Origin: a bacterium
GTDB lineage: Bacteria > Vulcanimicrobiota > Xenobia > Xenobiales > JADMJV01
DNA length: 64,000 nt
Reading direction: 5' to 3'
Assembly (NCBI GenBank): GCA_018266105.1
Contig: JAFEBA010000007.1
Location: 1 to 64,000 of the forward strand
The translations under genes were made by a program, and so were the position numbers. Positions 1 through 11,600 of this stretch are shown in pieces. The notes under the pieces were generated by a model that was not told the origin of the DNA, did not search any database, and saw only the letters and a list, made by a program, of their open reading frames with translations. Position 1 is the first letter of the stretch; each line of letters starts with the position of its first letter.

Positions 1-1
1 G

Positions 2-2383
2 CACCCGATGGGCTGGGACGCCTTTGGCCTGCCAGCCGAGCAGTACGCTGTTCAAACTGGCACCCACCCCTCCATCACCACTCGAGCCAATATCGAGACC
101 TTCCGCCGTCAGATTCAGTCGCTGGGCTTCTCATACGATTGGGACCGAGAAATTTCCACGACTCACCCGGCCTATGTGCGCTGGACCCAATGGATCTTCG
201 CCCTGCTTTATGACACCTGGTTCGATGAAGCCCAGGGCAAGGGCCGGCCCATCAGTGAACTGCCCATCCCTGAGGGGCTCAACGCCGCCCAAAAGACGGC
301 CTTCATCAACTCTCGGCGCCTGGCCTATATCGACGAAATGGCGGTCTGGTGGTGCTCGGCCCTGGGCACAGTGCTGGCCAATGAAGAAGTCATCGACGGC
401 AAGTCCGAGCGCGGCAATCATCCCTGCATGCGCCTGCCGCTGCGTCAATGGATGCTGCGCATCACCGCCTACGCCAGTCGCCTGTTGCGCGATCTGGAAG
501 AAGTGGAGTGGCCCGACGAGACCAAAAAGCAGCAGCGCGAGTGGATTGGCGAAAGCCAGGGAGCGGAGGTCGACTTTCAGGTGGAGGGCAGCGAAGACAA
601 GATCCGCGTCTTCACCACCCGTCCTGATACACTCTATGGTGCCACCTTCATGGTGCTGGCGCCCGAGCACAGCTTGGTGACGCGTCTCACCAGCAAGGAA
701 CAGGCTGACGCCGTCCACGATTACGTGCTCAAGACCGCCTCCAAAAGCGAGCTGGAGCGTTCGGCCAACAAGGAAAAGACGGGCGTGGCTTTGGGTAGCT
801 ACGCCATCAATCCGGTCAATGGACAGCGCATCCCCATCTGGATTTCGGACTATGTGCTGGCGACCTATGGAACCGGCGCGATTATGTCGGTGCCTGGCCA
901 CGATGAGCGCGATGGCGAATTCGCCCGTCAGTTCGGACTGCCGATCATTCAGGTTGTGCAAGCCCCCGAAGGTTTTGAGGGCGAGTGCTTCACCGGCGAC
1001 GGCGTGGCCATCAACAGTGAGTTGATCAATGGCCTGCCGACTCCCGAGGCCAAGAAAACCATCATTGCCCACCTCGAGAGCCAGGGGAAGGGCAAGGGCA
1101 AGACTCAATACCGCCTGCGCGACTGGATCTTTTCGCGCCAGCGCTACTGGGGCGAACCGTTCCCCATCATTCATCGCCAGGACGGCACCTGCGAACTGGT
1201 GCCGGATGCTCAGCTGCCGGTGGAACTGCCTGAGCTGGAAGATTTTCGGCCCTCGGGTAATCCCGAACCTTTGCTGGCCAAGGCCCGCGAGTGGCTCAAC
1301 ACCAAAGACAGCTCGGGCAAAGAGGCCCTGCGTGAAACCAACACCATGCCTAACTGGGCGGGTTCTTGCTGGTATTACCTGCGCTTCATCGACCCGCGGA
1401 ACAATGAACAGCCATGGGACGCCGAGCGCGAGAAATACTGGATGCCGGTTGACCTCTACGTGGGCGGCCGCGAGCACGCCGTGCTGCACTTACTGTACGC
1501 GCGCTTCTGGCACAAGGTACTGTTTGACCGGGGATATGTCTCCACTTCCGAACCTTTTCGCAAACTTTTCCACCAGGGCATGATCCTGGGAATGGCTTAC
1601 GAAGATGCCGAGAAGAAGCTGATCCCCAGCGACGAGGTGAAAGAAACCGAGGGAGGGTTCGAACATAACGGCCAGCCGGTCAAGCAGGTCGTGGCCAAAA
1701 TGAGCAAATCCTTGAAGAACGTGGTCAATCCCGACGACATTCTCAAGGAATTCGGGGCTGATTCGTTGCGAATGTATGAAATGTTCATGGGCCCGCTGGA
1801 AATTACCAAACCCTGGAACACCAAGGACGTTGGTGGCGTAGCCCGCTTCCTGCAGCGCGTCTGGCGCCTGATCATCGACGAGGAGACCGGCCAGGTCAAG
1901 CCTGCAGGCGAAAAAGACGCTCCCGAACTGGAGCGAGCCTTGCATCGCTGCATCAAGAAAGTGGGCGACGACATCGAACGCATGGCCTTCAACACGGCCG
2001 TCTCGGCCATGATGATCTTCTTGAACGAAGCCAGCGCGGGCGGAGCCCCCACTCTCTCACAATCCCAGCGGGAGCGCTTTGTGCTGACCCTGGCTCCCTT
2101 CGCGCCTCACCTCTGCGAAGAACTGTGGGAGCGCCTGGGCCACCAGCAGACGCTGGCCTACGAGCCCTTCCCCAGCTATGCGGAAGAAATGCTGACCGAT
2201 GACGTCATTGAGGTTCCTGTTCAGGTCAACGGCAAGCTGCGCGCTCGCCTGCAGGTCTCACCCGAAATCGACACAGCCGAATTGGAAAAAATGGCTCGCC
2301 AGGCCGTGGCCGAGTGGCTGGAAGGCAAAGAAACCAAGAAAGTGGTGGTCATTCCCAAGAGAATGGTCAATCTGGTCGTTTAA
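2..2383 (+). CDS. leuS: leucyl-tRNA synthetase, 5' end missing
   Basis: Class I aminoacyl-tRNA synthetase that charges tRNA-Leu in the cytoplasm. The frame is open from the left edge; the visible protein begins HPMGWDAFGLPAEQYA, the conserved stretch that follows the HIGH signature, so roughly 50 N-terminal residues including HIGH lie outside the window. The editing (CP1) domain is present, with the threonine-rich FTTRPDTLYGATF stretch near residues 204-216 and GTGAIMSVPGHDERD near 290-304. The KMSKS loop reads KMSKSLKNVVNPDD and an anticodon-binding domain follows. Residues are counted from the methionine at base 8. The gene ends in TAA three bases before cysS, so the two synthetase genes look co-transcribed. 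Identity is secure; only the start is unseen. Confidence 0.97.
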   Translation, partial: HPMGWDAFGLPAEQYAVQTGTHPSITTRANIETFRRQIQSLGFSYDWDREISTTHPAYVRWTQWIFALLYDTWFDEAQGKGRPISELPIPEGLNAAQKTAFINSRRLAYIDEMAVWWCSALGTVLANEEVIDGKSERGNHPCMRLPLRQWMLRITAYASRLLRDLEEVEWPDETKKQQREWIGESQGAEVDFQVEGSEDKIRVFTTRPDTLYGATFMVLAPEHSLVTRLTSKEQADAVHDYVLKTASKSELERSANKEKTGVALGSYAINPVNGQRIPIWISDYVLATYGTGAIMSVPGHDERDGEFARQFGLPIIQVVQAPEGFEGECFTGDGVAINSELINGLPTPEAKKTIIAHLESQGKGKGKTQYRLRDWIFSRQRYWGEPFPIIHRQDGTCELVPDAQLPVELPELEDFRPSGNPEPLLAKAREWLNTKDSSGKEALRETNTMPNWAGSCWYYLRFIDPRNNEQPWDAEREKYWMPVDLYVGGREHAVLHLLYARFWHKVLFDRGYVSTSEPFRKLFHQGMILGMAYEDAEKKLIPSDEVKETEGGFEHNGQPVKQVVAKMSKSLKNVVNPDDILKEFGADSLRMYEMFMGPLEITKPWNTKDVGGVARFLQRVWRLIIDEETGQVKPAGEKDAPELERALHRCIKKVGDDIERMAFNTAVSAMMIFLNEASAGGAPTLSQSQRERFVLTLAPFAPHLCEELWERLGHQQTLAYEPFPSYAEEMLTDDVIEVPVQVNGKLRARLQVSPEIDTAELEKMARQAVAEWLEGKETKKVVVIPKRMVNLVV

Positions 2384-2386
2384 GCC

Positions 2387-3802
2387 ATGCAGTTCTTCAA
2401 TACTCTGACCCGCCAACAGGAAGAATTCGTGCCCATGGAGCCGGGCAAGGTCAAGCTTTACACCTGCGGGCCCACCGTGCACGACTTCGCTCATATCGGC
2501 AACTTCCGCACCTATGTCTTTGAGGATCTGCTGCGCCGCTATTTGCGCTACCGCGGTTATCAGGTCACTCAAGTGATGAACCTGACCGATGTTGAAGATA
2601 AGATCATTCGTAAATCGATTGCCGCTGGCGTCCACTTCAAGGAATACACGAAGCCCTACATCGAGGCTTTCTTTGAAGACCTCAAACGCCTGAACATCCA
2701 GCCAGCCGAGCACTACCCCCGCGCCACCGAGCATGTGGACGGCATGGTAGAGATGATTCGCGATCTCTTACAAAAGGGGATTGCTTATCGCTCCGAGGAC
2801 GGCTCGATCTACTACAACATCACCAAGTTCCCCAGCTACGGTCAGCTGGCCCACATCTGCGTCAGTGAGCTGGTGAGCGGCGCTCGAGTGGCCCAGGATG
2901 AATACGAAAAGGACAGCGCCTGCGATTTCGCTCTGTGGAAAGCCTGGGATGAAGCCGACGGCCATGTCTACTGGGATCAATATGAAGACCTGGGCAAGGG
3001 CCGACCGGGCTGGCATATCGAGTGCTCGGCCATGAGCCGCGCCATTCTGGGCGATTCCTTCGACATTCACTGCGGCGGGGTGGACAACATCTTTCCCCAC
3101 CATCAGAACGAGATCGCTCAGTCTGAGGCCTTCAGCGGCAAAAAGTTCGTCAACTACTGGCTGCATTCCGAGCACCTGCAAGTTGAGTCCTACAAGATGA
3201 GCAAGTCCAAGGGCAACTTCATCACGCTGCGCGACCTGCTCGACCCTCAGGGCAACCCCAGCCGGCGGGCTTACGATCCCATGGTGATCCGTTTCTCGCT
3301 GCTGAGCGCCTCTTATGGCAGCCGCATGAACTTTAAATACGAAGGATTGCAGCAAGACGAGAAGGCTCTTGAAAGAATTGTGGCCCTTCTACGACGCGCT
3401 CAGGAGCAAACGGCTGGCGAAAGCGTGGATGACCTGGTCGAGAAAACTCGAGCCGAGTTCATCCGCCACATGGACAACAATTTGCTGATTACTGAGGCTT
3501 TGGCTGCCCTTTTCAATTTTGTAACCGACGTGAATAAGCGGATGGACGCGGGCCCGATCAACGGCCAGAAAGTAGTGGAGTTTTGGAACGAAATCGACGA
3601 AGTTCTCGGTCTCAACCTGAAAGAAAAGCTGCAGACCGGCCCGCTGGACGAGGACATCGAGAAGCTGATCGAGGAGCGTCAGGCCGCCCGCAAGGCCAAG
3701 AACTTCGCCCGGTCCGACGAGATCCGAAACCAGCTGCTGGCCCAGGGGATCGTGCTGGAAGACACACCCCAGGGCGTGAGGTGGAAACGCAGCAGTCCCT
3801 GA
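2387..3802 (+). CDS. cysS: cysteinyl-tRNA synthetase
   Basis: Charges tRNA-Cys. The 471-residue protein has the expected length and layout: a HIGH-type signature CGPTVHDFAHIGNFRTYVF near residues 27-45, zinc ligands in the CGPTVHD, HIECSAMSRA and HHQNEIAQSE stretches, KMSKSKGNFITLRDLL near 269-284, and a C-terminal helical and anticodon-binding region containing EERQAARKAKNFARSDEIR. The ATG lies three bases after leuS. The 3' end overlaps the next gene, if that one starts at the GTG at 3781. The call is secure. Confidence 0.97.
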   Translation: MQFFNTLTRQQEEFVPMEPGKVKLYTCGPTVHDFAHIGNFRTYVFEDLLRRYLRYRGYQVTQVMNLTDVEDKIIRKSIAAGVHFKEYTKPYIEAFFEDLKRLNIQPAEHYPRATEHVDGMVEMIRDLLQKGIAYRSEDGSIYYNITKFPSYGQLAHICVSELVSGARVAQDEYEKDSACDFALWKAWDEADGHVYWDQYEDLGKGRPGWHIECSAMSRAILGDSFDIHCGGVDNIFPHHQNEIAQSEAFSGKKFVNYWLHSEHLQVESYKMSKSKGNFITLRDLLDPQGNPSRRAYDPMVIRFSLLSASYGSRMNFKYEGLQQDEKALERIVALLRRAQEQTAGESVDDLVEKTRAEFIRHMDNNLLITEALAALFNFVTDVNKRMDAGPINGQKVVEFWNEIDEVLGLNLKEKLQTGPLDEDIEKLIEERQAARKAKNFARSDEIRNQLLAQGIVLEDTPQGVRWKRSSP

Positions 3803-4518
3803 TCTGGGGCAAACGCACCATCATGGAGTTTCTGCGCAAAGAAGCTCCCCTGCAGCGCATCTACGTGGTGGCCGACGGGGCCGGTCTGAATCGCGAATTC
3901 TTTGAACTGGCCAAGGAACGCGCCATCCCGGTGGTGCGCTCGCAACGCGAGCGTCTGGACGCGATGACCGGACGCGCCAACCACCAGGGCGTAGTGGCCA
4001 GCCTGGGCGAACGAGCCTTTGCTGCCTGGCAGGAAGTGCTGGAAGCGGTGGCTGTGTCCGGGCGCAGAATGCTGGTGCTGGCTCTGGATGGAGTGCAAGA
4101 CCCGGGCAATTTCGGGGCCCTCCTGCGTACGGCCGAAGGAGCGGGAGCTCAGGGGGTAGTGGTCTCGGCCGCCGGTAGTTGCCCGCTTTCGGCCACCGTC
4201 AGCAAGGCCAGCGCGGGAGCCGACGCCTATCTCAAAGTGGCTCGCCACCCGCGCCTGGACAAAGTGCTGGGCGAGCTGGCCGACGAGAAAATCCAGGTGG
4301 TGGCCACCACCCCCGACGCGGATTTGAATTACTGGGAGCTGGATTGGAAGCGACCCAGTGTGCTGGTCCTGGGCGCGGAAGGCTCAGGCATCAGCGAAAG
4401 CGTGCTGCGGCGCTGCACTCACCGGGTGAGGCTGCCCATGTTGGGCCAGGTACAGTCTCTGAACGTAGCCGCCAGTGCGGCGGCGGTGTTGTATGAGGCG
4501 GTGCGACAGCGCTCATGA
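3781..4518 (+). CDS. rlmB: SpoU/TrmH-family RNA 2'-O-ribose methyltransferase (RlmB-like)
   Basis: SAM-dependent 2'-O-methyltransferase of the SPOUT fold. RlmB modifies a guanosine in 23S rRNA, and a TrmH-like tRNA target cannot be excluded. The protein begins with a short substrate-binding domain (WGKRTIMEFL, corresponding to the GxxxVxExL start of the family). The knotted catalytic domain follows, with ALDGVQDPGNFGALLRTAEG, LGAEGSGISESVLRRC and LPMLGQVQSLNVAASAAAVL, the three SpoU motifs. I chose GTG at 3781, which gives 245 residues and a 22-base overlap with cysS, because the domain begins immediately downstream; the frame upstream of it lies inside cysS and has no family resemblance. Its stop overlaps the next ATG as ATGA. 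Confidence 0.88.
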   Translation: METQQSLIWGKRTIMEFLRKEAPLQRIYVVADGAGLNREFFELAKERAIPVVRSQRERLDAMTGRANHQGVVASLGERAFAAWQEVLEAVAVSGRRMLVLALDGVQDPGNFGALLRTAEGAGAQGVVVSAAGSCPLSATVSKASAGADAYLKVARHPRLDKVLGELADEKIQVVATTPDADLNYWELDWKRPSVLVLGAEGSGISESVLRRCTHRVRLPMLGQVQSLNVAASAAAVLYEAVRQRS

Positions 4519-5465
4519 AGCGTCTCTTGCTGGTTCTGCTGCTGACCGGGGCGCTTACGGCTCAGGAGGCGCGCTATCCCAAGGAGACCGCCTCTCAGTG
4601 GCTGGGGCTGCTGACGGTGAGAGCCACCTTCGACGAAAACGCCGGCCTGGAAACAGTCACCCCGGCCAGCATCCTGAAACGGCAACACGTTCCTTTTCAA
4701 GATGTGGGCCTGGCGCCCACCCGGGTAGCCAACAGTAGCCGTCCCAAGTCCACCTGGACGGTGCCTCCCTTCTCTACCATCGGTCCCCCCGGCTTTGAGG
4801 AGGCCCCCGGAGCTCAGCCCGAAGCCCAGGCTCCCGTCTTCGCTGATGTGCCCACTGGCGAGGAAGCTCCCTCGCCCTACCTTCGTCCCAAGGCCGGCCC
4901 CTCCAAGGTTCAGGCGCGCTTTCGCGACTTTGAGATTCCCGAAGCCATCTCTCGGGCCTGTTATGCCTCCAACGATCAGGGTGTCTTCGAATTTTCGCTC
5001 TATGGTGGAACCTCCAGTTTTGCGGCCGAGGATGCCTTTGAAGCGCTCTCGGCGGCTCTGGAAAACAAACACGAACTGAAAGGTTACGGCGAGCGCAGCC
5101 TGTTAGGCGAATACAAAGAGCAGATCGCCCGCAAGCAGCTTGAGGAGAAGCGCTTTGAGTCCATCGAAGTGGTGGGCAAGGCTCAACCCGAGTTGCTGGA
5201 CCCGGGTCTGAACGCAGCCAAGAAGGCCCCCGCCTTTAAAGACCTCTCCACTGACCCGCTCAATCCCGGTGGACGGCTGGATCTGTCCCGCCTGCCCCAG
5301 GTCAAGAAAGCCCCGCTACGGGCCCCCCGGGACTACTGGGTGCTGCTGGCCTACTATCCCGAGAAAGCCGTTACTTTAGAGTTCACCCTGGACAAGCGGC
5401 TGGGCCACCCACAGAACCTGGTGGATCTGGCCAATCAGGTGCACGCACGGCTGAAAGGCAAATAG
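4515..5465 (+). CDS. secreted protein of unknown function
   Basis: No family recognised. The 316-residue protein opens with a signal peptide (MKRLLLVLLLTGALTAQEA, probable cleavage after TAQ). A proline-rich segment follows (about residues 70-130), then an acidic and basic mixed region. The C-terminal part (YWVLLAYYPEKAVTLEFTLDKRLG) reads like a small globular domain. It is coupled to the methyltransferase by an ATGA overlap, so it is co-expressed with translation genes even though its own product is exported. It may simply be the last gene of the transcription unit. A cluster of GC palindromes follows it. Confidence 0.8.
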   Translation: MKRLLLVLLLTGALTAQEARYPKETASQWLGLLTVRATFDENAGLETVTPASILKRQHVPFQDVGLAPTRVANSSRPKSTWTVPPFSTIGPPGFEEAPGAQPEAQAPVFADVPTGEEAPSPYLRPKAGPSKVQARFRDFEIPEAISRACYASNDQGVFEFSLYGGTSSFAAEDAFEALSAALENKHELKGYGERSLLGEYKEQIARKQLEEKRFESIEVVGKAQPELLDPGLNAAKKAPAFKDLSTDPLNPGGRLDLSRLPQVKKAPLRAPRDYWVLLAYYPEKAVTLEFTLDKRLGHPQNLVDLANQVHARLKGK

Positions 5466-5521
5466 CTCGGCCCTTCGCGATCGAGTCGGCGCAGCTCCCG
5501 GAAATCGGCGACCTCCGGTTT

Positions 5522-5614
5522 GCGGGGCGCAATTCCCCGCGGAATCGGGGAATTTCCCCGGGGAAACGGGGAAATTCGGGTCCTGGCCGAGACCCCCGGA
5601 ACCCCGGGGAGGCG
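5522..5614. repeat. cluster of GC-rich palindromes between convergent genes
   Basis: The 165-base gap between two convergent genes holds nested inverted and direct repeats. GCGGGG (5522-5527) pairs with CCCCGC (5535-5540). CGGGGAA (5546-5552) pairs with TTCCCCG (5554-5560) around one T. CCCCGGGG lies at 5556-5563, and GGGGAAA occurs as a direct repeat at 5560-5566 and 5568-5574. A further CCCCGGGG-centred block lies near 5602-5609. No T-tract follows any stem, so this is not a textbook intrinsic terminator, but its position fits a two-way transcription stop or a dispersed palindromic repeat. Confidence 0.6.
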
Positions 5615-5630
5615 GGGGCTCAGGGGTGGA

Positions 5631-8600
5631 TTAGCTGCCCAGCCATTCGTGAATGGATTCGGGGGAGATTTCGGATTGGATGAGGAGTTCGGGGGGCAAC
5701 TCGGCCCAGCGGCGGATGCATTCGAAAAGGGCCATGTCGAGGTCGGGGTTTTTACTGACTTCGGCTCGGTCGAGGCTGAGGAAGTGGATCAGGGTTTTGC
5801 CTTCCCAGCTGAGGTGCTGCATGGATTCGTCGGCCACGCGTTTGTCCATGATGTCGATGAGAGAGATCCAGGTGGAGCTGTCCTGGTCGTCCAGGCGGAG
5901 GCTGCGGGCGCAGGCCGGGACGAGGGAGAAGAAGCTCGGGTCGAGTTCGGAATGTTCGGCCAGGATGGCCAGCCAGATCTGGGCGAAGCGTTCTTTGTCG
6001 GACTGGGGGGCCCGCAGGAGCCAGTGTGAGACTTCGATCAGGTCCAGTTCTTGGGCCAGTTCGGGCTGGCGGTTGAGGTGGTCGCCCAACCACATGGCCC
6101 AGTCCAGCAGCGACTGCAGGCTGCCTTCAGCCAGGAAGCGCTGGAAGAGGAGTTCGAAGATCTGGAGCGAGACCGGCGGTTGTTCCTGAATGCTGAGTTC
6201 GCGATAGTGCCTCTGCAATTCGGCCACGGCCTCACCCAGCAGCCCGGCGGCGCGCACTTTGTGACCGTGTTTCACCAACCAGCGCGCCTGCAGGTGGCGA
6301 ACGGGGGCGCGGAGCTCGGCCGAGAGGTTGGCCATCTGCTCAAGTTGCTGCAGATCAAACCAGGCAGCGGCATCCAGATTGGATGCACTGGCCCGCATCC
6401 AGAGCAGCTGGGCACTGCGCGCCGGATCGGAATCGCCCAGGAAATCCAGGGCGCGGCCCACGTCCCCGCTGGAGTCGCGCGAGGCGCGGGTGAGCACGGT
6501 GGCACGAGCTTCAAACAGGCCGGCCAGCAGCGCCCGGGAGGGTTCCTCAAGCACGGCCGCGAGAGCGATGGCGTGGTTGAGATCGGCCAGGGCGGGGTCG
6601 GGGTTTTCGGCCGTCCAACGCATCAGGGAGCGTTCCTGATACGCCTTGACCAGCATGACCGAGACTTCGCCGGAAGGATCGTTCTGGCGCAGCAACTCCG
6701 CCATGGAAACCACCCGATCGTAGGCGGCCACGGCCGCTTCTCGGCCTTCGCGGGCCTGCACTCCGTGGGCCTGAGCCAGCATACTGGAGAGCAGACTGAC
6801 GGCCTGCTCGCGACGGCCTGATTCATCCCCCTGTCCGGCCTGACCCAGCAGTTCTTCCACAGCTTCGGCGGTGCGCCCCAGGCGCAAGAGAACCTCGGCC
6901 CGGTTGCGGCGGATCTCCGACTCGACAAACTGCGTTTCGGCACCCTCCTGGCCGGCATTGCTGACCAATTGTAGGGCCTCGCTCAGGCAATCGGCAGCGG
7001 ATTGGTCATCCACCATTCCGGCCTTGAGTGAGAGAGCACGGGCCCGCTCCAGGAAGTACTCGGCGCGCCCGAAGTCGGATTCCATGACCTCCAGGTCATC
7101 CAGCCCGCCGTGCAGGTGCTCCAGAGCTCGTTCGGTCTGGTTGAGCAGACCCAGAATTTCGGCGGCCTCAAAGCGAGCGTGGGGCAAGAGGCGCAGCACT
7201 TCCGGGTCGCCGCCCTTCTCGCTGAGGAAGGTCAGCAGATCCACGGCCTGATTGGCGTCAGCCAGAGCGGCCTGCTCCTCGCCCAGCATACGATAGGTCC
7301 GAGCCCGACCCAGATGGGCTTCGGCCAGGCGGGGCAGCAGCTGATAATGGCCCTGTTCGTCCACCAGCTGATTGTAGGCTTGCAGAGCCCGATCGTGAGC
7401 GCCCAAAGCTTCCTCGCCAGCAGGCAACGCTCGTCCCAGCAGGGTTTCCAGCAAGGCGCGGTTGGTCAGCTGTGTGTTCTCCACCCCCAGCTCCACATAG
7501 CCCAGAGTGGAGCGCAGTTGCTCTACGGCCTGGTCGGCCTGTCCCATGTGCAGGTTGAGTTGAGCCAGCAAGACGGCGGTATCCACCAGCACGTTGACGG
7601 CCGGATTGTTGGCCTGTCCCCCCCACTGACCGGCCTGATTGGTGACGTAATGGAAAGCCAGCGAAAGGTCCCGCTTGGCGGACTCTTCGCGCCCCTGGCG
7701 CAGCCAGATTCGGCCGCGCAGCAGCAACGATTGGCTGAGCCAGGTGGCGGCTTCGCCACGACCTTCCGACTCCACCAGCTGCATCAAAAGCTCGACGGCC
7801 GCCTGCGCGGCCTCGAAGGCAGCCTCCAATTGAGAAACCTCGTGCAGCAGCTGACCGCGTCGACAGAGTTCCTGGGCGTAGACTTCACGCAGGTCCAGGC
7901 GGCCCTCATCGATGAGTTCTTTCCAGAGATGGGTGGCCTGATTGGAGGCTTCTAAGGCGCGGCCCTCATCTTCCAGAAGGCGATGGGCCTCCGCCAGCTG
8001 AGTCTGAGCCTGAGCTTCAAGCACCCGCAATTCGGTCCAGCCCTCGTGAAAGCGCTGCAACAGTTCAAGGCAGCGTAAACCGTCATCGCGAGCCAGCAAA
8101 CCATCGCCGCGGTGGGCGGCCAGTCGCGCCCGGCTGAGGTAAGCCTGCACAAGATCCAGGCGCATGCGCGATCGCAAGGAGTCGCGGTGCGGTTGGTAGT
8201 GTTCTAGAGCGCTCTTGAGGTCGGTCTCGGCTTCCTCCAGGCGGCCCATTTCCTGGTGAAGCATGCTGCGGCGATGCAGTGTCAGGGCCCAGAGCGGTTC
8301 CCAACGGGCCGGGTCCAGCCGGGCGATGTCGGCGTACATCTGGACCGCCACATCGGCGTCCTGGAGAGCGGCCGCGTGACGGCCCAGCTCCCGTAAAATC
8401 TCACTTCGCCGATTGAAGGCGGCGGCCAGACCGTTGGTCAGCTCGGGACGCTGGTCTACCAGTGGCCGGAAACCGGCAATGGCCTGCTCTACATCCAGCA
8501 GGGCGTCGTGCAGACGCCCCAGACCGCGGTAAGTCAGGGCCCGGCTGCTGTAGCTCCATAGCTGCTCTTCCAGTACTTCGTGCAACTGCAGCGGTGCATT

Positions 8601-11600
8601 GTCACGACCCCACTGCAGCGCAATTTCCAGAACCGCGAGCCAGTTGGTGACCAGCTGGATTTTGCGGTAGCCCTGACCGATGTGGTCATAGTGGTGAATC
8701 TGGCTTTCTTTCCAGCGCTTGAAATCTTCGCTTTGCAGGGCCGTCCAGCTGGCCTCACCGGCACGGGACTGGGCGATCCAATGCAGCAAATCTTCCAGGT
8801 TGATGTTGAGCTGGCCGGTGGTATTGAGCTTGACGACCATATACTGGCAGAACTGGCTGATCACTTCCAGTCGTTCTGAGCCACCCTGATCGACCACGGC
8901 CTGCCAGATCCGGGGGTGACGCAAACAAATGCGAGATTCTCCCCGATCCACCACCAGCCAGGCATAATGCTGCAGCAAACAACGCAGAGACTGGGACCAG
9001 AGGGCTTCGCTGAGTTCGTCCAGGGGCAAGCCATCCTCGCCGGCGCTGAGCAAGAAGAGCACCGAGCGGGCCATTCGATCTTCCAGAACCTTGGAAACCA
9101 CCCAGGCCGGAGTCTCCTGAGCAGAGGGCAAATCGCGGCTACTGGGGACCAGCCCTGAATCCAGCGCGCCAACCCACAGGCGCAGAACCAGCAGATCGTC
9201 TTCGGCTGCTTTCAGGAACTCCAGCTGTTGAGGTTTTTGCCAATCCAGGCTCTGCTGCAAGAAATCCAGGGCCAGCTTCTGATAGGCCAGATCGTCCCGA
9301 GCAATGGGCAAACGGGCCGGTGGGTTAGGAGCCGACCAGGCCACCGGCAGCTCCACTTCGCAAGCACCAACCCAGACGAAGGGATTGGGCAGATTGACAT
9401 GGCACCAAAGCAGATCGTCGGGGTTGTTGACGTCGTCTTCCAAAAGGACCAGACGAACGGGCTCATTCAGGCCGTGGTTCCGCTCTTGCAGAGCCGCGAA
9501 ATAGTGGGCGAAAAGGTGCTCTTTGGAGCTGTGGCGCTGCAGGTCAGAGAGGGCGGCCGGACCCAGCGCGTGCCAGGGGAAGCCGGCCTGGTGCAGTTCG
9601 TGCAGTCGCCAGTTAAGCTGTTCTAACGCGAAATGATCCCGGCTGCTGACGGGCAGCCAGCCGTATCGATAGGTTCCGACCTGAGGCTGACGCAAGGCCA
9701 GATCGCGCATGAGGAAGCTTTTGCCCACCGCGCTGGGGCCCTGGACCATCAAACCGCTGCCCGGCGCGACCGATTCTACAAACTCCAGTACCTCGTCCAG
9801 CACGAAGAAGGGGGGACGCTGGGCAGAGCACACCTGGCGCCAGCGCGCCAGCAGCACTTCCAAGGGTTCCTGGGCTTCGGTCTCCGGGTCCAACTGGAAG
9901 CGCTCGCCGCCCAAGGTAATGTAGCCCGACCAGTGACCGTCGGGGCGAATGTAAAGTTCCGGATCGCAAGCGGTCCACAGTGGCGAACCGGCCACCAGCC
10001 AGAGCTGCAGGGCATCCAGCAATTCCCGGAGTTGAATCTGAAACTCGGATTCGGTGGACTGGATCTGACCGCCGGCCAGGCGTACCCAGAAGGTGACGTG
10101 CTGGAGCCCAATCATGGGAGCGTCCGGCAGTCCCAACCAGCGAGCGTGCAGGCGCGGCACGTCGGGCGCGTTGAGCTCGAAGAACAAGGCCTGCAGCAGC
10201 GAGGCGGCCACCTGTTTGGGGTATTCCATGAGGGCCGTCCATGCAAAGTGGAGCAATTTAACCGATTGAGCCGCAGGCACGGGTTGCTGAAGCGCCACTC
10301 GCAGCGGCTCGGGCAAGGGGGCCACCTGAGCCAGACCGGCGCAGGCCACTCGGGCGGTCAATTCCAGGAGGCAGGAGATGCCGGGCAGCAAACCGGCGGC
10401 CAGATTACGGCGCGAAGCGTCGGTTTCGCTACTGAGATTGGCGTAGTCCATTACCGCTCGCCGAGCCACGTCCATCTGGCGGCGTACGCCGTTGGGCAAA
10501 GTGGAGGGAAACTCCAGCGGGCGCGGGCGCCAACGTGGGGCCAGCGAGACGCGAGGGGCATCCAGGCTGGCACCCAGGCCCAGCAGAGCGTCCAATCCAT
10601 CGTCCAGCCCGATGGGTTCAGGCTGAAGCGGCGATGGAATTTCGGCCGAGGAGAAGGAAGGGGTCGGAGCCAGGTTGACCGGGACCGGAGGCTCCTGAAC
10701 GGGCTCAGGCTCCTGGCTCGGTTGCTCCACAAGCTCTGGCTCGGGCCCAGGCTCTGACTCGGGCTGGGGCTCGGGCTCCGGCTCTGCGGGGATTTGCAGT
10801 CGAAGAGCAGACGGCTCGCCTTTCGCTGCTGGTTCGACCTCGGCTGCGGGTGGCTGGGCCGGCGTGTCCACTTCCGGCTTTGAAGCGGCCAGGATATCGT
10901 CGATGCTTTCTTCCAGCCACTCGGCCGCGGGCTCTGCCGAAGTGGAACGGGCTGCCGGCAGTTCGGCCAGCGTAGTGGAAGCTTCAGCCTGCAAAATCAG
11001 CTGCAAGTCCCAATCGGGGGCGTACTTACTCCAGGGGGGCTCGGGTAGGAAGGGCAATTGCTTGCCGCGCCCGTCTTCCAGTGTGACCACCACCTGGCCG
11101 TCCTGCTCCTTGTAGCGCCGATTCAATTTGACAAAGAGTGGACGGCTGGCGCGCAGCCACTCAGAGATCAGCTCAAGGTAGCGAGCTTTGTTGCCGGGCA
11201 AGGGTTGATCGCCGCCCCAAAGTTCGGCCTGGTCGGCTGAGGCCGCATCCGAAGCCCATTCGCCCGCGATGCCCAGCCAGCGACACTGCAGGCGGGGGCG
11301 GGGCGGATCACCGGCTTCGAAAAATCCCAATCTCAGGAGGGTGCGAAAGCTAGACTGAGGGTGGCCTTCCCAGGCCATCACGGCGTAGCGCAACAACTTG
11401 AGCGTCTCGCCCCAGTCCGGCTCGGGCGGAATCGGCACGCTGGTGCCATGCAGCCGGTCCAGGGCGCCCAGAGCCGCGCCAGCCCAGTAGCGCATAAGAA
11501 ACTCCAGCGTCCACTTGGTGGTCTGTTGAAAGGCAGCGTTATCGCCCTGCTGCACCTGTTCGCTCAAAGTTCTGAGCAACTGCTTCAGGTGCGCTGGAAA

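Noticed and set aside
131..1489. A 452-codon leftward ORF antisense to leuS
   Set aside because: It lies wholly inside a well-conserved gene, has no family resemblance and follows the third-position GC bias of the sense strand. The same reasoning removes other long antisense ORFs.
9633..10757. A 374-codon rightward ORF antisense to the giant NTPase
   Set aside because: It is rich in Gly, Gln and Arg, as expected for the complement of Ala/Leu/Pro-rich coding DNA, with no motif and no ribosome site.
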